Assembly (NCBI GenBank): GCA_035048485.1
Contig: CM068587.1
Span: 50,056,496 to 50,120,495, forward strand
Length of the DNA: 64,000 nucleotides
Direction: 5' to 3'
Source: Pteria penguin
Taxonomy: Eukaryota > Mollusca > Bivalvia > Pterioida > Pteriidae
Of the stretch, positions 12,051-21,000 are shown one piece after another. Both the position numbers and the translations under genes were made by a program. Each line of letters begins with the position of its first letter. Position 1 is the first letter of the stretch. The notes beneath the pieces are model-generated. The model saw only the letters and a list, made by a program, of their open reading frames with translations. It was not told the DNA's origin and made no database searches.

Positions 12051-13614
12051 GAAAGCATTATTAGTGTCGTATTTTATTTGATTCAAAGAAATATTGTACC
12101 ACTGTGTGGTTAATCCGATAATACAGAGCATTTTGTATATGCTGCCACGCTAAAATTAGTAGTCGGATTTGAAGGCGGATTCGATAGTTCTAGCTAGAAT
12201 ATGACGTAGCATTATTTCCTAGATGAAAGTATTGAATTAAGGTTTGTAACTTAAATTTATCATAGAAATTCCACAGAAATGTGATGTTAGGAAGAAAATA
12301 TGCATATAAATGTTTGTTTTTGCTTATAATGGGGTCTAGAACATTTGGAATGTCGGAGTTCGAATATAAACGGGCTGAGTCGGATACGAGTAAACATCTT
12401 TTGTAGGGGTGGTGTAAAATAACCTAGTTACTTGACAGAAATAAAGATGTTTTATCATTTCGTAGATATCAAAAGTAAGATTCAATAATTTATTGAAACC
12501 ATTTTCACATATATAAATATAAACGACAATAGCAAAAAATGACACAATCTACAGAATTTGAAAGTTGTTGATGAACAGGTAAAATCAATTTTTGATTGAA
12601 TTGATGACGCATATTTCATTGATTGAGTAATTAATGAAATATCGTGCTAGATAAAGTATTTATTTATTACAATAATTAGAGAAGAAAGAAAGAACACCAA
12701 ATGTATATTCGTGTCTGACTCCATTCGTTTATATTCGAACTCCGACATTACAAGTGTTCTAGATCGAGATTCGTCAATAAGTTCTTGTTGCATATCCAAT
12801 ATTTTACTTGCTTTATGGCATTTGTCATTGTTTTTGTTTACATATATATTCATATGTAACTGTATGTCCTATCTTTCCGACATAAGCTCATTTATTTAAT
12901 ATTTTAATAGATAATCTCGTACTCAAAATCCGACTACTAATTTTAGTGTGGTAGAGCATTTACTCGTATCCGACTTAGCCCGTTTTTATCCGAACTCCGA
13001 CATTCCCAACGCTCTAGACCTAATGTAAGGATTTAAATAAACATTTATATGCATATTTCCCGAATACGTATCACATTTCTTTGGAATTTTTACTATAAAT
13101 CTAAGTTACAAACATTAATTCAATACATTTATCTAGGAAATAATGCTAGATGCTTCATATTCCAGCTAGAACTCTCAAATCCGCCTTCAAATCCGACTAC
13201 TAATTTTAGTGTGGCAGCATATAGAAAATGCTCTCAATTATCGAATTAACAAAATAGTGATGGAATATTTCTGTTGAATCAAACAAAATACTACATTAAC
13301 AATGTTTTCAGAAAGTTTTATTACGAACAAAGCAATAATAAGGAAAAAATCTGTAATTATGTGTTTCGAATCCCACATTTCTCAAATCCGAATCCGACTA
13401 CTAATTTTAGCGAGGGCCGTACTTATCTGCAGATGAAACAACACCTTTTAAAAACAAGTGACCGAGTTAAGGTTAAAATCAGAACAATTTTTCCGTCTGT
13501 TCTGCCATGATTAAACTAAATTCTCAACAAGAGTTGATTTAAAAAAAAAAAACAACTTTTACCTACTGCAATAGCTGATCCAATCATGTACCTATAACTC
13601 CTCAAATTATCCAT
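2864..13614 (-). CDS. RDH13-like: RDH-A: retinol dehydrogenase 13-type SDR, exons 1-2 only (partial, 3' end outside window)
   Basis: I infer an NAD(P)(H)-dependent short-chain dehydrogenase of the RDH11-14 group, membrane-anchored by its N-terminus. Exon 1 is 13563-13614: 17 codons plus 1 nt, starting [14 protein letters not shown], with donor GTAAAA. Exon 2 is 2864-3004: 141 bp, acceptor ACAG, donor GTGGGT, encoding the juxtamembrane segment (QYFAGGVC) and the cofactor motif TGANTGLG. The exon 1/2 phase (1) and the 141-bp size match the two complete paralogs at 18-35 kb. Exons 3-7 were not found at lower coordinates and should lie upstream of base 1. The 10.5-kb intron 1 carries two LINEs and a palindromic element. 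A 100-bp MITE sits 12 bp upstream of the start codon. An in-frame ATG at 3026 could start a shorter product, but the acceptor at the same place as in the paralogs argues against it. Linking exons 1 and 2 is inference from paralogy. Activity of the gene is unproven. Confidence 0.75.
3145..3400 (+). repeat. Dispersed repeat family R3, copy 1
   Basis: Shares AGACCAGGTGCCCGGGAGGAG, GGCTAGCCAC, ATGAATGCCCTTACATAC-like and CAGCACTGTGTAGAA blocks with copies at 18250, 44560 and 56695. About 250 bp, no coding potential; class unknown, SINE-like in size. Confidence 0.7.
4340..5340 (+). pseudogene. ORF1-like relic of the CR1-like LINE, with coiled coil
   Basis: Broken reading frames from ~4340 ([19 protein letters not shown], ending at a stop ~4548) and onward. 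The longest piece, 4953-5336, is 128 residues of heptad-like sequence rich in Lys, Glu and Leu ([20 protein letters not shown]), consistent with the coiled coil of LINE ORF1 proteins. No zinc knuckle is visible. Confidence 0.5.
5872..7110 (+). pseudogene. AP-like endonuclease relic of the CR1-like LINE
   Basis: Begins [14 protein letters not shown] with TEHK shortly after, then a frame change at ~6000. [29 protein letters not shown] (~6322) and [10 protein letters not shown] (~6579) are the expected endonuclease/exonuclease/phosphatase blocks. The linker [19 protein letters not shown] (~6880) normally leads to the RT domain, but that domain is absent. At least four frame breaks. Confidence 0.75.
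8579..12055 (+). mobile_element. 5'-truncated Tx1/L1-like LINE with poly(A) tail
   Basis: Starts inside the endonuclease domain, as expected from incomplete target-primed reverse transcription, and ends in a long A-run (12014-12050, with a few G). It carries endonuclease C-terminus, linker, reverse transcriptase and a C-terminal Cys/His motif. The A-rich codon use differs from flanking genes. Only a few frame breaks remain, so it is much younger than the LINE at 3.7-7.4 kb. Its two ends coincide with the boundaries of a ~1-kb direct repeat. Confidence 0.85.
8611..11687 (+). pseudogene. LINE ORF2 relic: endonuclease C-terminus, reverse transcriptase, C-terminal zinc-knuckle
   Basis: Endonuclease end: [17 protein letters not shown] and [10 protein letters not shown] (8611-8865). 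Linker with the L1/Tx1-type block [20 protein letters not shown] (9156-9215). Reverse transcriptase across frames from ~9590: [13 protein letters not shown] (~9832-9870), [16 protein letters not shown] (~10003-10050; the usual Gly after RQ is Arg) and HHADDLTV (~10141-10164, HADD in place of YADD). C-terminal region 10390-11687 with CLTC...HLIFDC (~11414-11468), a zf-RVT-like motif. Stops or frameshifts near 9520, 9890, 10350 and 10917 make it nonfunctional. Confidence 0.85.
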
Positions 13615-13626
13615 GTTGCCATTCGA

Positions 13627-13726
13627 ATAGTCTCGTTCAACCAGACGCTCGATTATCTCCGTAAACTCTGAATCGCTCGCCGGAGATTTATGAAGGCAGC
13701 CGAGTGTCTGGTTTGAACGAGACTAT
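13627..13726. mobile_element. 100-bp MITE in the RDH-A 5' UTR/promoter
   Basis: Inverted ends ATAGTCTCGTTCAACCAGAC and its reverse complement (GTCTGGTTTGAACGAGACTAT, one mismatch) enclose about 50 bp. A 7-bp target duplication CATTCGA lies at 13620-13626 and 13727-13733. It sits 12 bp upstream of the RDH-A start codon. Confidence 0.85.
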
Positions 13727-13733
13727 CATTCGA

Positions 13734-14370
13734 GGTATGTTAGTAGCATTCTTATTAGCCGCTAGGGAATGTCAAAGACCGATAACTCCATTCACTGGAA
13801 CTTGAGAATAAAAGTCATAAAAAACATAACACCCCAATCATGTTCACGTGTAATTATCGGCTCAAATAATAATAATAATAAAAACCCCTGGAATGTAAGG
13901 TGGCATCTGCAAGAATCAATGATGATGATAGTTGTATGTATGAATATTAATTTGACATGACAATGATTGAAAACTGTCTATAAGATATAATAATCGGCCG
14001 TGCACGTTTGAGGAGGGTTGTCGAAAAAGTATATATTTTCTAATTCTATGGAAAAGAAGAGGTGTTGGAAGCTGTCGGAGATTTTGATGGTAACCTACTA
14101 CAATAGCTTGTGGAAAAGCTTATATTTAATTAATTTGAAGTATGCACAGGAAATTTCCGAATGCACACGACGATTAAAAAGCTGAAGCGAGAATGCGTGC
14201 AAAATCATCGTTCTTTGTATACAGCATAGTTCGTTTCCAAAATAATTATTTTAGTTGCTTTAACTTTTACAACAGGTAATTCATCACAGCAAAATACATT
14301 ATATATAGCCATATATTTTAAATATTCGATATATTGCGGAGTAACTATTTCTTAAGTATAACTATAATAA
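13734..14370. other. Noncoding upstream flank of RDH-A
   Basis: No exon, RNA gene or clear repeat recognised; a short (AAT)n run lies at 13867-13880. Contains whatever promoter RDH-A has; no motif can be singled out. Confidence 0.4.
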
Positions 14371-15260
14371 AGACTATACACAAGGTGGGGGAGGGTAGGG
14401 GGCGGATACAGAACTTGCAATGCCCCGGGGGGGCACACTGTTTGAGGCCCGAAGGGCCGAGTGGGAGAGGTTATGAGAGGGATGTCTCCTTCTCATAGGG
14501 GGGTTCGGGGGGCCTCCCCGAGAGAATTTTGAAAAATTTGAGCAAAAATATAGCATTTCAATTTGGGGCATCTTTTTATGCCATTTTCTCACTTTTCCCG
14601 ATTCCACTCTTAGATTCCATTGAATAAAAAACTAAATCAATTTTTTTAAGTAACAGATTTTAATCAGTTCAAAATGCCACTTTTTATGTATAAATCAATT
14701 TGTTTCACGTATAAAACTTTTCAGTGGCGGATGCAGAAAGGTGAATATCGGAAGGGGCACAATTGAAGCCTAAGGCTTCACTGAGGCGCATTGGGGTGGA
14801 TGCAAGAGAGGTCACACCTTCCTATTGCTGGTGGTGTGGTAGTCTCCCCCAGAAAATTTTCTATAGGTGGATTTCAATATAAATCACAATAAAAATAGAA
14901 ACCATTGTTACGTATTTAAACTAAGTATATAGACAGGATAAATTTACCATTTTGGTATATTTATTACAGATACTGTTAAGTAAAGTGGACGGTGTATTTC
15001 GATTACGTTCAATGTTCAATGTTTGTATAGACTGGGAACTATCACAGGTATAAATTTACAAATAACTGGAGACGGTGTTAGCAATCAGTGGCGGATCCAG
15101 GATTTCCGAAAAAAAAAAGGGGGGACCCCCTCAAAATCCGCCACTGGCAATGGACAGTGAAGCCAGTGTCCTGTTGCCGTCGGGGCACCTATGCTTGGCG
15201 CGACTGTCGGGGGGGGGGCACGTGCCACGTGTCCCCGGCTTGATCCGTGCCTGATACATT
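14371..15260. repeat. Fragments of GGCGGAT-type (hAT-like TIR) repeats, including a 61-bp mini-element
   Basis: Pieces at ~14385-14540, ~14723-14870 and 15086-15146 carry the motif AGTGGCGGATSCAG. The last is complete in miniature: CAGTGGCGGATCCAGG to AAATCCGCCACTG, 61 bp, flanked by GCAAT on both sides (15081-15085, 15147-15151). CAGTGGCG-type ends are typical of hAT elements; no transposase here. Confidence 0.55.
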
Positions 15261-17510
15261 CTTTGTACTGGCGGTAGTCAGGATGATTTCAAAATGCATC
15301 TCATAATTGATTATTGAGTTAATCCCCTTTTATTACATTTTTTTTAAATAGTACATGTTTCTTTTATTCTTTTATTTTAATAAAAGATATCGCAATCCAA
15401 CCTAATGATGGCTATTTTTGAAAACGAGTTTCGGATGCACTTAGGAGTAGGAAAAACACGGTTAGAGCAGAATAATTCCTATTTCAAATTTTAGTTGTGA
15501 ATGCTGATGTTGTTAGTAGGCATTATAGTGCGCATGCGCAACATTCGAAACTTGAGTTTACACCCTTTCATCTTCAATCATAACACTCGTTATAGCAAAT
15601 TTTGTCATTTTTAGATTTTCTTTTTCTTCTAAAAGTTTTTTTGGGGTTTGAATGCATTTTTTTCTATCAAGGAATTATTTTATGGTGGTTAATGCTTGGA
15701 ATTTTTTACTAAATGAGCAATTTTAAGGTAAATGAAGTATAGAAACTATGAATATACGGAAATTTTGCATAATATTATGAGCTTGAAGAGTTGTCTGCCA
15801 TTTTAACCCAACCCATCCTCTTTCATCACCACTTTTCCTAATGTGGTGACCTTGAAAATCAATAGGATTCACCCTCTAGTCATAAGAAATAATTGTGCAA
15901 AGTTAAAAAAGTTCTAACACAAACAGTTTGGTCAGTACCTTTTTTAAAAGTTGCATTCTGAAAAATTTGCTATTTTTGCCCCCAAAATGACCTTGACCTT
16001 TGACCTTGATATTGAAAATCAATAGGGTTCGTCCTTATACCATAAGAAATAAGTGTATCATGTTTGAAAGTCCTAGCTGAAACAGTATATTCTGTATTGT
16101 GTTTACAAGATGCGGACATACAACCCACAACCATACCAAAATACATCCGTCTGTGACGGTCGTATAAAAATTGTTGAAAGCGACGTAAAACTCCAATCAA
16201 CTGATATGATATTGTTGACAATACAATGAATTCTGTAATACGCTATAACGATGTAGTAAAGCGCAAAAAGTTCAAGTGCAATCCCTATGATGTACTAGAG
16301 TATGAAGAGGCATCAAGATTAAATTCTTACAGGATATTGACACTGAACCTGATAAACAGCCTTGCCAAGTGGCTACTGATAATAACAAGCAAATTCACAG
16401 AATTGTGGTCCACAGTTTCGGGGTTCTATCAGTAAGGGTGCAGTGAACTGTTACATATTGTCATGGTTGTGCATGTCTACAGACACACATGCCAATTATG
16501 AAGGCCCTACGTTTTACGGTTAAAAAGTTACATTGAAGTAGATCAAAGGTCACATCCAAGGTCACATTATAAAAAATGAGATGACCTCGAATCGGCAGTT
16601 GTAAGATCTTGTACATAGAGAGTAGCGTAGAGGAACGAAGTACAAGTCGCGTTTTAATAAGATTGGGTCGAAACTGTGGAAATCCAAAGAATGAATATAT
16701 GAAGAGCAAACATATTACCAAACTGACATAAAATCTATACTTAAGGGAGATACTCCTTAGTTACAGAGTTATTTACAAACTTTTGAAGTATGTCTTTTGT
16801 GTCAGTATGGAAGCACTGAAAATACAAGGTGTTTGACGGTAAACGTAAACGGTCCCTCTTACAATAAGAAGGACTTTAACAACTGAAAGTAAAATCCTAA
16901 AACAATTAATTTTGAGTGAATTTCAAGAGCGCTTTGCCTCACTATGTAATAAAAAAAAAATACTACTCTAGATAAGTAGCAAAGACAATTCCTGTAAAAC
17001 CTCCGAGGAAATGTCATATACATGTAGATGGAACATCTGAGGCTAAAGGTTCTGTTCGGAGATATAAATCCCATTGCTTCTATTGAATGAAACACTTATA
17101 AAATGAAAAGAATTTTTCAGTTTTGTGATTACAGCGGGATTTTCTTCCAGCAATTGGTCGTCTGCTGTAATCGTTAACCATCTTTAAAAAGGGGAATAGT
17201 TGGGATCCCAAAACTTAGAGCGGCATCAGTTTTGTAAGCATTTTAGTTAAACTTTAAACCGCCATATTAAGTAACAGACTACTAAAATGAGCATCTGTCA
17301 ATGATGTTGTAAGAAATGTTATTACAGATGCACCATTCGGTTGTCGACCTGGACGTAGGTGCATTAATGTAATGCCATTTTTGCAATACTTTTACTACAG
17401 TAAATCTTGATTCGAGAAAAAGTTTCTGCTGTTTTTTCATACACTAAAAAAAATTTTCGATAGCAAGACGGAAACTTCTAAGTGTCAGTAAAGGTATGCA
17501 TCCTAATGTA
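15261..17510. repeat. Gene-free stretch with TGACCTT-rich dispersed repeats
   Basis: ~15780-16210 and ~16440-16620 are copies of a noncoding repeat (GACCTTGACCTTTGACC..., AATCAATAGG, CCATAAGAAAT) also seen at 49130-49440, 58900-59010 and 63640-63980. The rest shows no exon. Short open frames here lack codon bias or homology. Confidence 0.5.
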
Positions 17511-17514
17511 AGGT

Positions 17515-17830
17515 CATGTGTTTCAAAGGCTTGCAATCTGAATATTTTCCGAACTGTTCTGGTCTGATGCACGGTGAAGTTTTATCTCCAGAATTTTCCA
17601 AGTATGTAAATGACTTTAAAACAAGTCTCATTTTTGATGATTGTGCAAATCTCTTCATACATTCTTATGTATGCAGATGATTTAGTTTTATTTTCTGAAC
17701 CAGTATCTTGTCTGCAGTCTCAAGTAGATGCTTTATACAAGTATAATGGAAATTCGTGTAAAAGTTCAAAACTCTATAATGATATTTAGAAAAGGGGGAA
17801 GGGTTTGTGAAATAGCGAATCGGTTTAAAC
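17515..17830 (+). pseudogene. LINE reverse transcriptase fragment
   Basis: Across one frameshift the plus strand reads SGLMHGEVLSPEFSKYVNDF (~17558-17620), then ILMYADDLVLFSEPVS (~17662-17710) and LQSQVDALYKY. These are the RT block B (normally GVRQGEVLSP) and the YADD active-site block. Both flanks are lost. It lies 190 bp beyond the RDH-B stop codon, possibly within its 3' UTR region, antisense to it. Confidence 0.75.
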
Positions 17831-18018
17831 CTGGAAATTATCAAGAAAATTTTCATTCACATAATTATAGAGAATAATTTCTCTACAGCAACTAGTATTT
17901 CGTCAAGGCACTATGATTTCCAGTATTTTGTGACGTACACAGTATCCAAAGATTCTTAAAATTTCCTGAGTTATTATAGATCTGATTCCTTTTGGATTTC
18001 TTCCGCTAATAGAGATTC

Positions 18019-21000
18019 CTATGTTTTAAGTCCAACCATGTCTTCTGAAAATTTCCATAATTTCTCGGCAACCTCATCATCTTGAGCTGCTTTTGTTTCC
18101 TCTTTTATGTTACAGTCACTGAAAAATTGAGGCGATCAATAAATATCAAGTCAAACCTGTCTAAAAGAGTCAACAAAGGGAGGGTGAAAAATGGTCACTC
18201 AAGATGTGGCCAATACAGGTTGATTGTGTATAGAAAATTGGTAGTAATGCAAAATTCTAAAGCAACTGGCGTCAAGTGACTATGCACTAACAACAATGTG
18301 CCACAGCGGATATTAACGAACCCCTACAATTCAGAGGTGAGACCAGGTGCCCGGGAGGAGAAAGCATTTCCTGTATGGCTAGCCACGCCCACCATGAATG
18401 CCCTTACATACAAAAGACACATATGTAATTCAGCACTGTATATATAAATGAATGTGAACCAACACTGTGTAGAAAGTGTCATTGCCACACAACATCAGGA
18501 AAAAAGTATAATAACGATTAAGTCAAACCCTCTTCAGGGAACTTTTAAGGAACAGAAAAAAAGAGTTTGTTTATAACAGGTGACTGCTTAATCCAGGTGG
18601 TCTTTAAGCAGGTTTGACTGTGTGTATAACAAGATAATGAATATCCTATGTATTTATTTGTGTTATACACAGACCATTTTTTCCGTTAAGAAAGCGAGGA
18701 ATATCGAACTTTCAGTTAATTTGCCTGTGACGTCAAAGTCAAATGTTTGAGGTGTCTGACCTAAAATGGCTTTATTACACTCAAATTTTGCAACAAATTT
18801 ATAAAGCATGCAAAAGGTTTTTTAAAAATATCAAAATCTGCTGTATATATCATTGCTAATTTTCATAAAAGAATGTGATGAAAAATGGCAATTATGTTAA
18901 TTTAGTATTTAAAGTTCGATCGTTGATAAGGGAAGAAATAAATATGGAGGATTCTGACATAAATGTATTGTAGTTTATTATATGTTAAACTCCTGACCAT
19001 AAGACTTGTTTTTCTTGGCAACCAGAAATTTGACTTATTGAGAGTAGATGGTGTCTGGAAGTTCTCTTACCTAAAGTATTTGCCGGTTACGTTTTCCAGA
19101 TCCTCCGAGACTGCACAGTGAATGGTAGTCTGAGCACCTTGTTCTACAGATTTGAAGAAGATGAAGTAAATAGGTTGCAGCAAGATTTTCTTCCACCATG
19201 ATTGTTGCGTATGTCTGCCAAGTTCCGTGACTATGACACCAGGATGGAGGGAGTTGGCTGTCACACCCGAACCTTTTAAGAAGAAATTGAGAAAGTTGTC
19301 TTTCTTAGAAGAAATGTATCATCTGTAAAGGAACATTTATAGAAGATGCATACAGACTAATTGAGTTTTGTTTAGTGCTGCATCTGAGTTATTTCATAAT
19401 TTTGGTTGTGGCACCTTCCTGGCGCAATGCTGAATTCATTCAAACATCTGAAGGATTAGGGGTAGAGGAAATTTTTCAGACTCTTTGCTGATTCAGCACT
19501 TTTAATATCACTGAGCTGTGCTGACTAATTTCACCAAGTATGATATGTATATAATCTTTCCTCTTCCTCATGTAGATGAAAAATCTAAATGACATTTCCT
19601 CTTTCTCATGTAGATGAAAAATCTAAATGACATTTCCTCTTTCTCATGTAGATGAAAAATCTTAATGACATTTCCTCTTCCTCATGTAGATGAAAAATCT
19701 TAATGACATTTCCTCTTCCTCATGTAGATGAAAAATCTAAATGAAATTTCCTCTTCCTCATGTAGATGAAAAATCTTAATGACATTTCCTCTTTCTCATG
19801 TAGATGAAAAATCTAAATGACATTTCCTCTTTCTCATGTAGATGAAAAATCTAAATGACATTTCCTCTTTCTCATGTAGATGAAAAATCTAAATGACATT
19901 TCCTCTTTCTCATGTAGATGAAAAATCTAAATGACATTTCCTCTTTCTCATGTAGATGAAAAATCTAAATGACATTTCCTCTTTCTCATGTAGATGAAAA
20001 ATCTTAATGACATTTCCTAGCTTACGTTTTCACTTTATAAGTAAGTAATGTAATTTAGTTTTCTTATTCTACTTAAAATTTCAATGGAAAATCCAGATTA
20101 ATCAAGAACTTTTTTATTAAGTGCACCTTTCAACCTCTTGCTGAGCTCTCGTGTAAACAAGATATTTGCTAGTTTACTTTGTCCATAAGCCTTTCTAGGA
20201 TGGTAGTCTTTCTCACTATTGATATCATCAAACTGTATTCCATCAGACCCTGGAATTACATACCCGTTAAAATGAACAAAAACTGCATAAAAACTTATCC
20301 AATCTGGTATATTTCCTCCATAGTCAACATAACATCTGACAGGCGGACATAATATGATGAGAAGACGATATAATTTTTAGGTAAATGGATGGCAGAAATA
20401 TGCCATCAAACAATTAGAAACTCAAAAAACAAAAAATGTACTAAAAATTTATAGATATGTCATTAAAATCTAATCTATATTATTTGGCTCTAGAAGAACA
20501 ATTCTCACAGAATCTGAAAACGAGAGCAACGCCTTCGTTGCAAACTATGCCCATCACTTAATTTTCAAGCAACTTTCTACAAAGAGCAAAAAGAACTCTT
20601 ACTAAAGGGCAATAACACTGGTGAAAATAGGTCAGCTGCAACCAAAGTTTAACTTCATCTGAGAGACCTCATACTAAACAAACACACTGAGTTTAACTCA
20701 AATATTTCAAATGATAAGTAAACAAAATCTGAAATACCAATTTTCATCAAAGGGCAATAACTCCTGTAAAATAGGAATCTGGTGTGATAAAATTTTAATA
20801 TCATATATAAGATCTAGTTCTTGACATATATACCAAGTCTCGCTCCAATACTATCTTAAGCATGGCTGAAAAATTTCTGGAATATGGATTTTCATCAAAG
20901 GGCAATAACTCTTGCAAAATGGTAATCAATTATGACAAAATTCAACCATCATAAATAGGATCTTATACTAAATATACACAACACACTTCACTTTAATTTC

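Larger units (their letters stand above)
7462..13418. mobile_element. Palindromic TIR element (~1.5 kb) interrupted by a LINE, with its interior duplicated
   Basis: The outer ends are inverted repeats: GGCCCTCACTATAATAAG at 7462 and, on the other strand from 13418, GGCCCTCGCTAAAATTAG, continuing for over 200 bp (left to ~7740, right from ~13165). The interior has nested inverted copies of motifs such as AGTCGGATTCG and CGAACTCCGACATT. Interior segment 7576-8578 recurs at 12056-13179, flanking the LINE. Without the LINE and one interior copy the element would be about 1.48 kb. No transposase is encoded, so it is a non-autonomous DNA element. Flanks GTCTTATT and GTACTTATC may be a degraded target duplication. 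Confidence 0.75.

Noticed and set aside
19555..20020. CRISPR-like array of regular repeats
   Set aside because: Contiguous minisatellite without spacers, in an intron of an animal gene.
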